From: Bacteroidia bacterium
Lineage (GTDB): Bacteria > Bacteroidota > Bacteroidia > Bacteroidales > Paludibacteraceae
DNA: 64,000 bases
Assembly (NCBI GenBank): GCA_009929375.1
Contig: SAAO01000021.1
Span: forward strand, 1-64,000
Reading direction: 5' to 3'
Shown here: positions 8,291 to 15,539 of the stretch, in pieces
How the letters are laid out: every line of letters starts with the position of its first letter
How positions within the stretch are numbered: position 1 is the stretch's first letter
Position numbers and translations under genes: made by a program
The notes under the pieces: generated by a model
The model's database searches: none
Seen by the model: only the letters and a program-made list of their open reading frames with translations
Told to the model about the DNA's origin: nothing

Positions 8291-9760
8291 TTAAAACTGA
8301 AAATAAATAAATGGCTGAATTTCCGACGAACGGATTTGTATCACCAAAACTATAATCAGCGACAAATATACAACTTTTAATACAAATGGCGAACGGTTGA
8401 CCAACGATCCAAAGCTGTTTTCGATGCTTTTAGGAATGAAATGTAGTGTAAATCCGCTGAGCATCAGTATAACAACAAGTTTGTATCCTTCAATAAAATT
8501 TCCAATAATTTCCGGATGAAAATTCAAAAAAATCTGATTTAACATCTGACTAACTATTTCCATAGTATCGGCACGGAAAAAAATCCAGCTGAAACAAACA
8601 ATATGAAATGTGACGATAATGCCCAAAAATCGCGTGAATTTGTTTGCAGGGACTTTTACCACCGTCATCCACATTTTTTCGATGGCCAAAACTACTCCGT
8701 GAATGGCACCCCAAATGATAAACCGCAAAGCAGCTCCGTGCCAGAGTCCACCCAAAAGCATGGTGATGAGTAGGTTGATGTATGTGCGTATTTTGCCTTT
8801 GCGGTTGCCACCAAGCGAAATGTACAGATAGTCGCGCAACCACGACGAAAGCGAAATGTGCCAGCGACGCCAGAATTCAGTGATGCTGGCCGACTGATAG
8901 GGCGAATCGAAATTGATATTCAGTTTAAAACCCAGCAACAGTGCAATGCCAATGGCCATGTCAGAATAACCTGAGAAATCGCAGTAAATCTGAAGTGCAT
9001 ATCCGTACACGCCCATCAGATTTTCGAAACCGGTATAAAGCAAAGGATTTTCGAAAATACGATCCACAAAGTTCAAACTGATATAATCAGAGATAACTGC
9101 TTTTTTGAAAAGTCCGCCCGCAATCAGAAAAATGGCGCGACCGAAATCGTCCTTACTTACAAAGGGTGTTTTGTGTATCTGCGGAATAAAATCGGCTGCG
9201 CGCACAATAGGTCCGGCCACCATTTGCGGGAAGAAAGTCAGGTAAAAAGCATAATCGCTGAGCTTTTTAAGCGGCTCAATTTTGCCACGGTAAATATCGA
9301 TGGTATAACTCAGACTCTGAAAGGTAAAAAACGAAATTCCCACAGGCAGAAAAATATTGAAGTTCTCGAAGGGCTGATTTAATAATTTGTAAAAGCTGTC
9401 AAACAAAAAGTTGGTGTATTTGAAATACGCCAGCATGCCCAGATTAATGCTGAGACTGGTTACAAGCAGGAATGTACGTTGCCATTTTTTACTGCTTCTG
9501 TGAATAAAATGAGCAATATTGAAATCCGATATGGTAAGTATCAGTAAAAGAATAAAATACAGTCCGCTCGATTTGTAGTAAAAGTAAAACGAAAAAAGGG
9601 TGAGGTACAAAATACGCAGCCTTGTGTGCTTGTAAACCAAAAGATAAATGGCCAGAAAGCCCACAAACAGGTACATAAAAAGTGCACTGCTGAAAATCAG
9701 CGGAGCATTTGGTTGATAGGTGAGTTCCTGTAGTATTTTCTGAAAATCAACGGGCTGCAT
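8291..9760 (-). CDS. MBOAT O-acyltransferase (AlgI/PatA-like)
   Basis: Polytopic membrane acyltransferase that would move acetyl groups across the inner membrane for O-acetylation of a cell-wall or surface glycan. Ten or so hydrophobic segments are visible. The family core is complete: PQMVAGPIVR, YCDFSGYSDMAIG, EFWRRWHISLSSWLRDYLY with H301, LGGNRKG, and GGLWHGA with the catalytic-type H341. Length matches AlgI/DltB/PatA relatives. Its start overlaps the upstream SGNH gene by 14 bases, implying translational coupling and a joint function. The SGNH partners probably take the acetyl from MBOAT and place it on the glycan, as PatA/PatB or AlgI/AlgX/AlgJ do. The target polymer is unknown because no glycan synthesis genes are adjacent. 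Confidence 0.93.
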   Translation of the reverse strand: MQPVDFQKILQELTYQPNAPLIFSSALFMYLFVGFLAIYLLVYKHTRLRILYLTLFSFYFYYKSSGLYFILLLILTISDFNIAHFIHRSSKKWQRTFLLVTSLSINLGMLAYFKYTNFLFDSFYKLLNQPFENFNIFLPVGISFFTFQSLSYTIDIYRGKIEPLKKLSDYAFYLTFFPQMVAGPIVRAADFIPQIHKTPFVSKDDFGRAIFLIAGGLFKKAVISDYISLNFVDRIFENPLLYTGFENLMGVYGYALQIYCDFSGYSDMAIGIALLLGFKLNINFDSPYQSASITEFWRRWHISLSSWLRDYLYISLGGNRKGKIRTYINLLITMLLGGLWHGAALRFIIWGAIHGVVLAIEKMWMTVVKVPANKFTRFLGIIVTFHIVCFSWIFFRADTMEIVSQMLNQIFLNFHPEIIGNFIEGYKLVVILMLSGFTLHFIPKSIENSFGSLVNRSPFVLKVVYLSLIIVLVIQIRSSEIQPFIYFQF

Positions 9761-10910
9761 GTTTCTCGTATGAATTGATAATGGCCTGATAAATTATTTT
9801 TCCCTGTAGTTCGTAACCATTCGCTGTGTAATGTATGGCATCGCGGCTCACGAGACCTTTTGAACGCCACTTTGCAGCCGATTTATAGCCTCCGGTAATA
9901 GCGTAGGCATCGATCAGGGCTATGCGATTTTCTGTGGCTGTTTCGGCAATGGCAGTGTTTACTATGCGCAGATATTTGTTGAACGACTTTCGACGGTAGT
10001 AATTATCGAAAGCAGTAATAAGCATAACAGGTGCATCGGAGTTTTTATCAATTTCGCGAAGCATGGTTTCCACCTGACGTTTAATTTCGGCTTTTGTCAC
10101 TCTTCGGTTTACGCCTTCGTTGGTTCCCAGCGAAACAATGATCAGGTCGGGTTGCAGCATTGGCAGCTGACGATAAAATTCCGGCCAGCGGTTATAATCG
10201 GCAAAGTGAGCACCGTTGACTCCTATGCTGTGGTAAACTACGCCCGGTTGATTGTTGCGAAGCACAAAGCCGTCCACAACAACGCTTTTTTCAGTGAAAA
10301 AATTTACCGATTGCGACGATTCGGGCAGCGAAAGTTTGTGAATGTTGGTTTCGTTTATCGGGAATAAAATGTTTTTTTGCAGAATGCTGTCGCGCAAAAG
10401 TCCGATGGTGGGTGCTGAGTCGGGACGACAGATAATGGCTACATTGTCGAATGGTTGCGAACTTTTCAAATCGATGCGTATCAGGCTATCAGTCACCTTT
10501 ATTGCATATCCTGCGATGCCGGGTGCAAAATCGTTTTGCGCTTTGCGAACGACGCTTCGTATGGCTTCGCTTTTGCAACTGAACACTGCATCGCGCGAAC
10601 CATTGGTACGAACAAGCGAATATGGAAATACAAGTCCTCGTCCGGCATTGCCAAACTTTTCCTGTAAAAGACGGCGTACTTCTGCTGTGAGCATATTCCC
10701 CTGTATGTGTGAGTCGCCAATATGCACAATGTTCACAGTTTGTTGTCCGCTTTGTAGTTTTGCGAATAAAGGCTGTAACATGCTGTCGTTGATGATAGTG
10801 TCAGCCTGCAGACGCACAAAACTGAATTTGCTGAGTTCGTCGCTTACATTTTGAGCATTTGTGAGAAATGCACAGCAAAGCCAGATGCACAGAAATTTAA
10901 TTCGCCACAA
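9747..10910 (-). CDS. Periplasmic SGNH/GDSL hydrolase-like acetyltransferase partner
   Basis: Exported SGNH-fold protein. Signal peptide 1-19 (CCAFLTNA/Q). Block I is HIGDSHIQG with S67; block III is SLGTNEG; the C-terminal Asp-His block is DAIHYTANGYELQG. All catalytic residues of an esterase or acyltransferase are therefore present. It sits between, and overlaps by 14 bases at each end, a second SGNH gene and the MBOAT gene. In comparable systems (PatB, AlgJ/AlgX) such proteins transfer acetyl from the membrane protein to the polysaccharide; hydrolysis, i.e. de-acetylation, is the alternative. Confidence 0.88.
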   Translation of the reverse strand: MWRIKFLCIWLCCAFLTNAQNVSDELSKFSFVRLQADTIINDSMLQPLFAKLQSGQQTVNIVHIGDSHIQGNMLTAEVRRLLQEKFGNAGRGLVFPYSLVRTNGSRDAVFSCKSEAIRSVVRKAQNDFAPGIAGYAIKVTDSLIRIDLKSSQPFDNVAIICRPDSAPTIGLLRDSILQKNILFPINETNIHKLSLPESSQSVNFFTEKSVVVDGFVLRNNQPGVVYHSIGVNGAHFADYNRWPEFYRQLPMLQPDLIIVSLGTNEGVNRRVTKAEIKRQVETMLREIDKNSDAPVMLITAFDNYYRRKSFNKYLRIVNTAIAETATENRIALIDAYAITGGYKSAAKWRSKGLVSRDAIHYTANGYELQGKIIYQAIINSYEKHAAR

Positions 10911-12282
10911 TGTCGCGCCTCCTTTCTGTATATTTTTTCTCTTCGTGAATAATGCTTCGTGCCAGTATCAATCCAAGCTGTTTTCCACCCTCAAAATTCA
11001 GATGTGTATAATCTTTGTTGGCTAAAGGTGGTTTGGCGGCCACAAATTTTGCCATGGAATTTTCGCCACCCATTGCTTCGAAAAGATTCCAAAAAAGGGT
11101 TTTGTTGTCGCGGGCAATCTCCATTTGAGCATTTACCATTCCCTTGATGGATTGCATGGTGAGATATTCGCCCTGACAACGTTCACTTCGATCGGATACA
11201 GACAGAAGCAAAATAGGCGTGCCCGGAAAAGTGCGGCGAAACTTGGCAATAAGCTTGCTCATTCCTTTGATGTAATTATCAAAACTTTTGGTTTCTGAAG
11301 TTACAGCATTTAGTCCGAATTGCAACACAATCAGGTCGTAGTTCAGCAGACTATCGAAATTCGACAAATTTCTATCTGATATTGCTAAGAGTCCTATCCC
11401 TGAATTTCCCTTTATCGAAAAGTTATCGATATAAAGTCCGGTACTATCTTCGAGCGATGCGCCATAAACCACAATGTCGTCGCTGTCGGGGAAACTTAGT
11501 TTAACCTTGTTGATGTGGTTGTGATTCAGGGTAATCATACCCGGAGTTTGCGAACGTGCCAGACTTACTGTTTCTCTAATGCTGTCGTTGAGTGAGATAC
11601 GGGCTTCGGCATCGTAACTTGAAGAATAGAAAAGTCTGAAAATGTCGAATTTACGTGTGTGCTTGTAATTCCGGCTCGATCCGAACTGTAAATAATTTGC
11701 CGAGTCGGGGCGATATGCATGACCGTTTATGCCTAAAAAATTACTTTTAGGATTTGTAATAATGGAACTGGTTTTCCAACCTCCAAACGAATGTTTTATG
11801 GTTTTTCGGAAAGCAGCCGCTTCGTGGGTTATGGGTACAAATCCAACTCCATTGCCGCCATAAATACTTTGCAGCGTATCGCGAAGGTCGCTAACAAGTA
11901 AGTCGGCATCGGTAAAAGAGTCGCCATACCATGCAATGCGCACCTGAGTTTCTCCACGTTTTGCAGCATTGAGTTTGTCGAAAAATCGCTCCAGCGGAAA
12001 CTGACTCCCGCTGAAGTTTTCGATGCATTCCACACCGGGCGGACAAGAGTTGTTTATATCTGCAATTGAATCGGCCGGAATATTATTTTCCGCAGCTTGA
12101 TTTTCCGCCAGTAAAACATCTGTTTCAGACTCTTTAACACTTAAAATGTCAGACAGGAAATTTATTGGTTTGAAACTGAAAGGTACAGAAATCCGATCGT
12201 AATCGACAGTCGACAACAATGTAAAGAACAGCGCAATGGCAAATACAAACAGGAAAGAACTGCCCAGATGGTTTTTATTCAT
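10897..12282 (-). CDS. Membrane-anchored SGNH hydrolase-like protein
   Basis: First gene of the three-gene O-acetylation unit. One N-terminal transmembrane segment (about 9-26) is followed by a 60-residue polar linker and an SGNH domain: AWYGDSFTDADLL (block I Ser), VLQFGLNAV (block III, with the expected Asn but GLN in place of GTN), and DYTHLNFEGGKQLG (Asp-His block). It resembles the other SGNH protein only in the fold, so the two are not a recent duplication. The stop overlaps the next start by 14 bases. With two different SGNH enzymes for one MBOAT, one may transfer and the other trim or shuttle the acetyl group; this is inference. Confidence 0.82.
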   Translation of the reverse strand: MNKNHLGSSFLFVFAIALFFTLLSTVDYDRISVPFSFKPINFLSDILSVKESETDVLLAENQAAENNIPADSIADINNSCPPGVECIENFSGSQFPLERFFDKLNAAKRGETQVRIAWYGDSFTDADLLVSDLRDTLQSIYGGNGVGFVPITHEAAAFRKTIKHSFGGWKTSSIITNPKSNFLGINGHAYRPDSANYLQFGSSRNYKHTRKFDIFRLFYSSSYDAEARISLNDSIRETVSLARSQTPGMITLNHNHINKVKLSFPDSDDIVVYGASLEDSTGLYIDNFSIKGNSGIGLLAISDRNLSNFDSLLNYDLIVLQFGLNAVTSETKSFDNYIKGMSKLIAKFRRTFPGTPILLLSVSDRSERCQGEYLTMQSIKGMVNAQMEIARDNKTLFWNLFEAMGGENSMAKFVAAKPPLANKDYTHLNFEGGKQLGLILARSIIHEEKKYTERRRDIVAN

Positions 12283-12341
12283 TACAAATTCAGAATTCTG
12301 ATTTTTTTACGGAATGCAAAATTAATCAAAAAACTGAATAT

Positions 12342-13070
12342 CTATATTACTTTATACACTTCCTCAAACGGTACACGGAATCTGTCACCACGAATACCTT
12401 TGTTGCCATTCCGGATACCGCACGAAATAATCATATTGATTTCAGCACCATACGGAAGTTTCAGAAGTTTTTTTACCCGACGGCCATCAAAACCTTCGAG
12501 CGGACAAGTGTCGTAACCTTCGTTAGCCATAGCAATCATAAAGGTCTGAGCAGCCAGCGCACAACTTTTATGAACAACCACACGTTGATCGTTTTCGGTT
12601 GACTCAGTAAACATAGGACGGAAAAGACTTACGCTTACAGTCAGTAATTTGCGGAAAATACCCAACAAACCGAAAAAGCGCGCATACAGAAATGGCATCA
12701 TAGTGCCGTAATAAACTTCAACTCCTTTGATACGACTGGCTTGCCGGTCGGCCGGACTGTTGCGCTTGATGTTTTCGCGTTCGAATGCCAGCACCTGTTT
12801 GGCTCTGCTGCGAAATAAATCGCGACGGGCGACAAATATCACGAGCTGATTGGCAGTGGAAACTGCTGCCTGTCCAAGGCTGGCGTGTGCCATTTTCTGA
12901 ATCATGTCTTTGTCCGTAATATGGTAAAACTCCCAAAGCTGCATGTTCGAACTGCTGGGCGCAAGTGTAGCCATTTCCAGGCAATGTTTTACTTTTTCGG
13001 TATCGAGATCGTTGTCGGTCTGGTAATTGCGTACCGACCTGCGGAAATTCAAAACTTCTTCTAAATTCAT
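12342..13070 (-). CDS. Nitroreductase-family flavoprotein
   Basis: FMN-dependent oxidoreductase of the nitroreductase fold. The N-terminal RRSVRNYQ and APSSSNMQLWEFYHI are the FMN-binding and substrate-pocket signatures, and the C-terminal part (CPLEGFDGRRVKKLLKLPYGAEINMIISCG) is typical. Start chosen at MNLEEVLNFRRS (13070). An in-frame ORF extends to 13124, but its extra residues (IPKRSEGTK) are encoded by an intergenic repeat and precede the normal family start. The physiological electron acceptor is unknown. Confidence 0.88.
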   Translation of the reverse strand: MNLEEVLNFRRSVRNYQTDNDLDTEKVKHCLEMATLAPSSSNMQLWEFYHITDKDMIQKMAHASLGQAAVSTANQLVIFVARRDLFRSRAKQVLAFERENIKRNSPADRQASRIKGVEVYYGTMMPFLYARFFGLLGIFRKLLTVSVSLFRPMFTESTENDQRVVVHKSCALAAQTFMIAMANEGYDTCPLEGFDGRRVKKLLKLPYGAEINMIISCGIRNGNKGIRGDRFRVPFEEVYKVI

Positions 13071-13091
13071 ATATTTGTTTGATTTTTTAGT

Positions 13092-13115
13092 TCCCTCGCT
13101 GCGCTTCGGGATGAC
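13092..13115. repeat. Intergenic GC-rich repeat (CCCGAAGCGCAGCGAGGG type)
   Basis: A 24-bp GC-rich block in otherwise AT-rich spacer reads, on the - strand, GTCATCCCGAAGCGCAGCGA and on. This word recurs in the intergenic DNA of many bacteria and is often translated as PKRSEGT in over-long gene models. Only one copy is seen in this window. Confidence 0.55.
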
Positions 13116-13168
13116 AATATTCATTTCTTTTGTTTTCTAATGTGTTCTTTTGTGGTTAAAAAGAATTC

Positions 13169-14530
13169 CTAAAATTTCAGTATCCGCTTCATCCATTTGA
13201 ATTTTGTTTCGCTGTGCGGAAAATACTTCAGGCCGGGTTCGAACCATGCCGGTTTTTCAAGTATGCTTTTGTAATGCGAAAATGTTTTGAAACCATGTTC
13301 GCCGTGATACGAGCCAATACCACTCTCGCCCACACCGCCAAAAGGCAAATGACTGTTGCTGATGTGCATAATGGCATCGTTTACACAGCCTCCACCAAAC
13401 GAAACTTCGTGCAGAATCTTGTCTTTAAGCGCTTTGTTACTTGTGAATACGTAGCAGGAGAGTGGTTTCTCGCGGCGCTTTACTTCGGCAATAGCTTCGT
13501 TGATATCGTCGAAAGTAATTACAGGTAGTATCGGTCCAAATATTTCTTCCTGCATTACCGCATCGCTGAAACTTACGTTATCCATAACTGTCGGCTCAAA
13601 AATGCGCGTTTGTATATCGTAATTTCCACCCTGCACGACTTTGTTTTTGTCGATGTATCTTGATAATCGCTGAATGTTTCGTTCATTGATAATCTGAACG
13701 TAATTGTGATTTTCAATGGCAAATTGTTCTTTTTTGATTTCCGCAATGACCATTTGCAAAAATTTATCTTTGATTTCGCGTTTTACCAATACATAATCGG
13801 GTGCAATACAGGTTTGTCCCGCATTTACAAACTTGGCCCACACAAGTCGCTTTACATACACTTCGAGATTTGTGTCGTCAAGGATAAACGCCGGACTTTT
13901 TCCGCCAAGTTCGAGCGTGACGGGAGTAAGATGTTTGGCTGCAGCCTGATACACAATTCGTCCGACACCGACACTGCCGGTGAAAAATATCTTGTCGAAA
14001 CGTTGTTCGAGTAATTGCTGTGTTTGGGCGACACCACCTTCGACCACTTTGAAAAATTCTGGTGCAAAGTTCGAATTTACCATTTCTGCCATTAGTTTAC
14101 TTGTATTGGCAGGCAGTTCGCTGGGTTTCAGAATTACTGTATTTCCCGCTGCAATAGCTGCAATGGCAGGTGCAAACGAAAGCTGATATGGATAGTTCCA
14201 TGCGCCAATCACTAAGGTAACGCCCAAAGGTTCGGGTATCATATAGCTTCGCGCAGGGAAGTTTACAATGTTGGTGGTTACCTTTTTACGGGCTGCCCAT
14301 TTGCGCACTTTTTTTACTGCATCGTCAATTTCGAGATACAGCAAAGCCAGTTCGGTGGAGTAGTTGTCGAAAGCCGATTTGCTGAAATCTTCGAAAATCG
14401 CTTTCTCCATTCGCTCTTCGTTTTCCTGAAGTACTTTTTTGAGTTTCTTCAACTGAGCGATTCTGAAGTCAATGTCTTTGGTTTTGTTGCTGTTGAAAAA
14501 AGCTTTTTGAGCCAACACTATTTCGTTCAT
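13169..14530 (-). CDS. NAD(P)-dependent aldehyde dehydrogenase (ALDH3-like)
   Basis: Cytoplasmic enzyme oxidising an aldehyde to the acid. Shows WNYPYQLSFAPAIAAIAAGN, the nucleotide-binding FTGSVGVG, the general base in LELGGKSP (E207) and the catalytic cysteine in NAGQTCIAPDYV (C241). At 453 residues and with the C-terminal hydrophobic tail it resembles ALDH3/YwdH-type fatty-aldehyde dehydrogenases rather than the 480-500-residue ALDH2 group. It is followed by the nitroreductase on the same strand and is divergent from the TetR gene across a 356-bp spacer, so TetR control is possible but not shown. Confidence 0.93.
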   Translation of the reverse strand: MNEIVLAQKAFFNSNKTKDIDFRIAQLKKLKKVLQENEERMEKAIFEDFSKSAFDNYSTELALLYLEIDDAVKKVRKWAARKKVTTNIVNFPARSYMIPEPLGVTLVIGAWNYPYQLSFAPAIAAIAAGNTVILKPSELPANTSKLMAEMVNSNFAPEFFKVVEGGVAQTQQLLEQRFDKIFFTGSVGVGRIVYQAAAKHLTPVTLELGGKSPAFILDDTNLEVYVKRLVWAKFVNAGQTCIAPDYVLVKREIKDKFLQMVIAEIKKEQFAIENHNYVQIINERNIQRLSRYIDKNKVVQGGNYDIQTRIFEPTVMDNVSFSDAVMQEEIFGPILPVITFDDINEAIAEVKRREKPLSCYVFTSNKALKDKILHEVSFGGGCVNDAIMHISNSHLPFGGVGESGIGSYHGEHGFKTFSHYKSILEKPAWFEPGLKYFPHSETKFKWMKRILKF

Positions 14531-14830
14531 ATAATTCCGTTTTTTTTAAGATATTACCACTCAGACACTAAGCACACAAAGATACACTTAGGATTTACAA
14601 TTAAGTTACAATCGCTTTTGTATTTATGGTGCTAAAATGCAATAAAAAAGTTTTACATATTTACCATTTAAAAACAATCTGTTTACCAATATAGTTTGTG
14701 CTTCGTTTCAAAATAATATATAATGATTTTGGAATAGGAAAACTCGTCCAATTATACTGCTTGCATTCTTTCTGCAATTTGTTTTATATTGCATAAAAGA
14801 TTTAATAAATCTGAATTTCTTTGTTTTATT
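14531..14830. other. AT-rich divergent spacer upstream of ALDH and TetR
   Basis: No gene or RNA is recognised. Bases 14555-14590 (TTACCACTCAGACACTAAGC and on) belong to a degenerate repeat word also seen at 57151-57230. The rest is AT-rich promoter-type DNA. A TAnnTTTG box for the aldehyde dehydrogenase on the - strand was not found. Confidence 0.5.
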
Positions 14831-14861
14831 TTTGAACGAAGATGTTTATACTATACTTTTG
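14831..14861 (+). promoter_or_regulatory. Promoter of the tetR gene
   Basis: TTTG (14831-14834), a 19-bp spacer, and TACTTTTG (14854-14861) match the Bacteroidota sigma-A consensus exactly. Transcription should begin near 14868, i.e. after an upstream in-frame ATG at 14842, which supports the later ATG at 14887 as the real start. Confidence 0.75.
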
Positions 14862-14880
14862 TGAGCGAATACTTACTTAC
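14861..14880. promoter_or_regulatory. Putative TetR operator over the tetR transcription start
   Basis: GTGAGCGaatACTTACTTAC covers the expected transcription start. Its halves TGAGCG and CTTAC recur in the same order in the palindrome before the transporter gene (15507-15522), but there without the four extra bases. This arrangement would allow autorepression. Confidence 0.45.
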
Positions 14881-14886
14881 ATTTAT

Positions 14887-15465
14887 ATGGAATTGAAAAC
14901 CCGACAACTTGAAATTATTGAAGCAGCTGGTCGGTTGCTTACAAAAGGTGGAGTAAACAGTCTCACAATAAAGAATATAGCAAAGGAAATGAATTTCTCG
15001 GAGGGTGCTGTTTATCGTCATTTTCAAAGTAAAGAAGAAATTATTGTCGCATTATTACGTTATTTGGGGGCTATTATCGACGATCGTCTGAATGCTATTC
15101 CGCAAACTGACAATGCTGAGCAGAATATGAAAAATCTGTTCTTTGAGCAATTTTTGTTTTTTAGTCAGCATCAACATTTTGTAGTTGCGGTTTTTTCGGA
15201 TGGACTTATTGAGGAAAGTAAAGCGGTAAATGAAGCAATATTTTCATTAATTGCCATTATGGAGAAGCATTTAACGAATATTATTACTGAGGGGCAGGCA
15301 ACAGCTTGTTTTAATCCGGATATTCCAGCCTCGCAGTTGGTGCAGATTGTATTGGGTACTTACAAACTGCAAATGTTTAAATGGCGTTTGTCCGGTTTTT
15401 CATTCGATATTCATGCCGAAGGTTCGTCTATCATGAGTTCTTTGCTTCTCCTTGTTAAATCCTGA
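14887..15465 (+). CDS. TetR/AcrR-family transcriptional regulator
   Basis: DNA-binding repressor. The N-terminal helix-turn-helix is clear (about 1-50: RQLEIIEAAGRLLTKGGVNSLTIKNIAKEM, then SEGAVYRHFQSKEEI), followed by a helical ligand domain. Start placed at MELKTRQ, 45 bases inside the longest ORF, because the promoter puts the transcript start downstream of the first ATG. It is 74 bp upstream of the MMPL transporter on the same strand. Two related palindromic sites flank it. It most likely controls itself and the export operon in response to a hydrophobic ligand (inference). Confidence 0.9.
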   Translation: MELKTRQLEIIEAAGRLLTKGGVNSLTIKNIAKEMNFSEGAVYRHFQSKEEIIVALLRYLGAIIDDRLNAIPQTDNAEQNMKNLFFEQFLFFSQHQHFVVAVFSDGLIEESKAVNEAIFSLIAIMEKHLTNIITEGQATACFNPDIPASQLVQIVLGTYKLQMFKWRLSGFSFDIHAEGSSIMSSLLLLVKS

Positions 15466-15506
15466 AATTATTAAACTCTAAATATTTATTTTTTTTATTC
15501 ATAAAA

Positions 15507-15522
15507 GTAAGTGAGCGCTTAC
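15507..15522. promoter_or_regulatory. Putative TetR operator before the MMPL operon
   Basis: GTAAGtgagcgCTTAC is a 16-bp near-palindrome, 17 bp before the transporter ATG, with arms GTAAG and CTTAC. It shares TGAGCG and CTTAC with the site over the tetR promoter. No canonical -7 box was found beside it. Confidence 0.5.
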
Positions 15523-15539
15523 AAACTAATTTTAAAAAT

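Noticed and set aside
12342-13124. Longer nitroreductase model starting at 13124
   Set aside because: The extra N-terminal residues (MNIVIPKRSEGTKK) are encoded by an intergenic GC repeat and stand before the normal family start MNLEEVLNFRRS.
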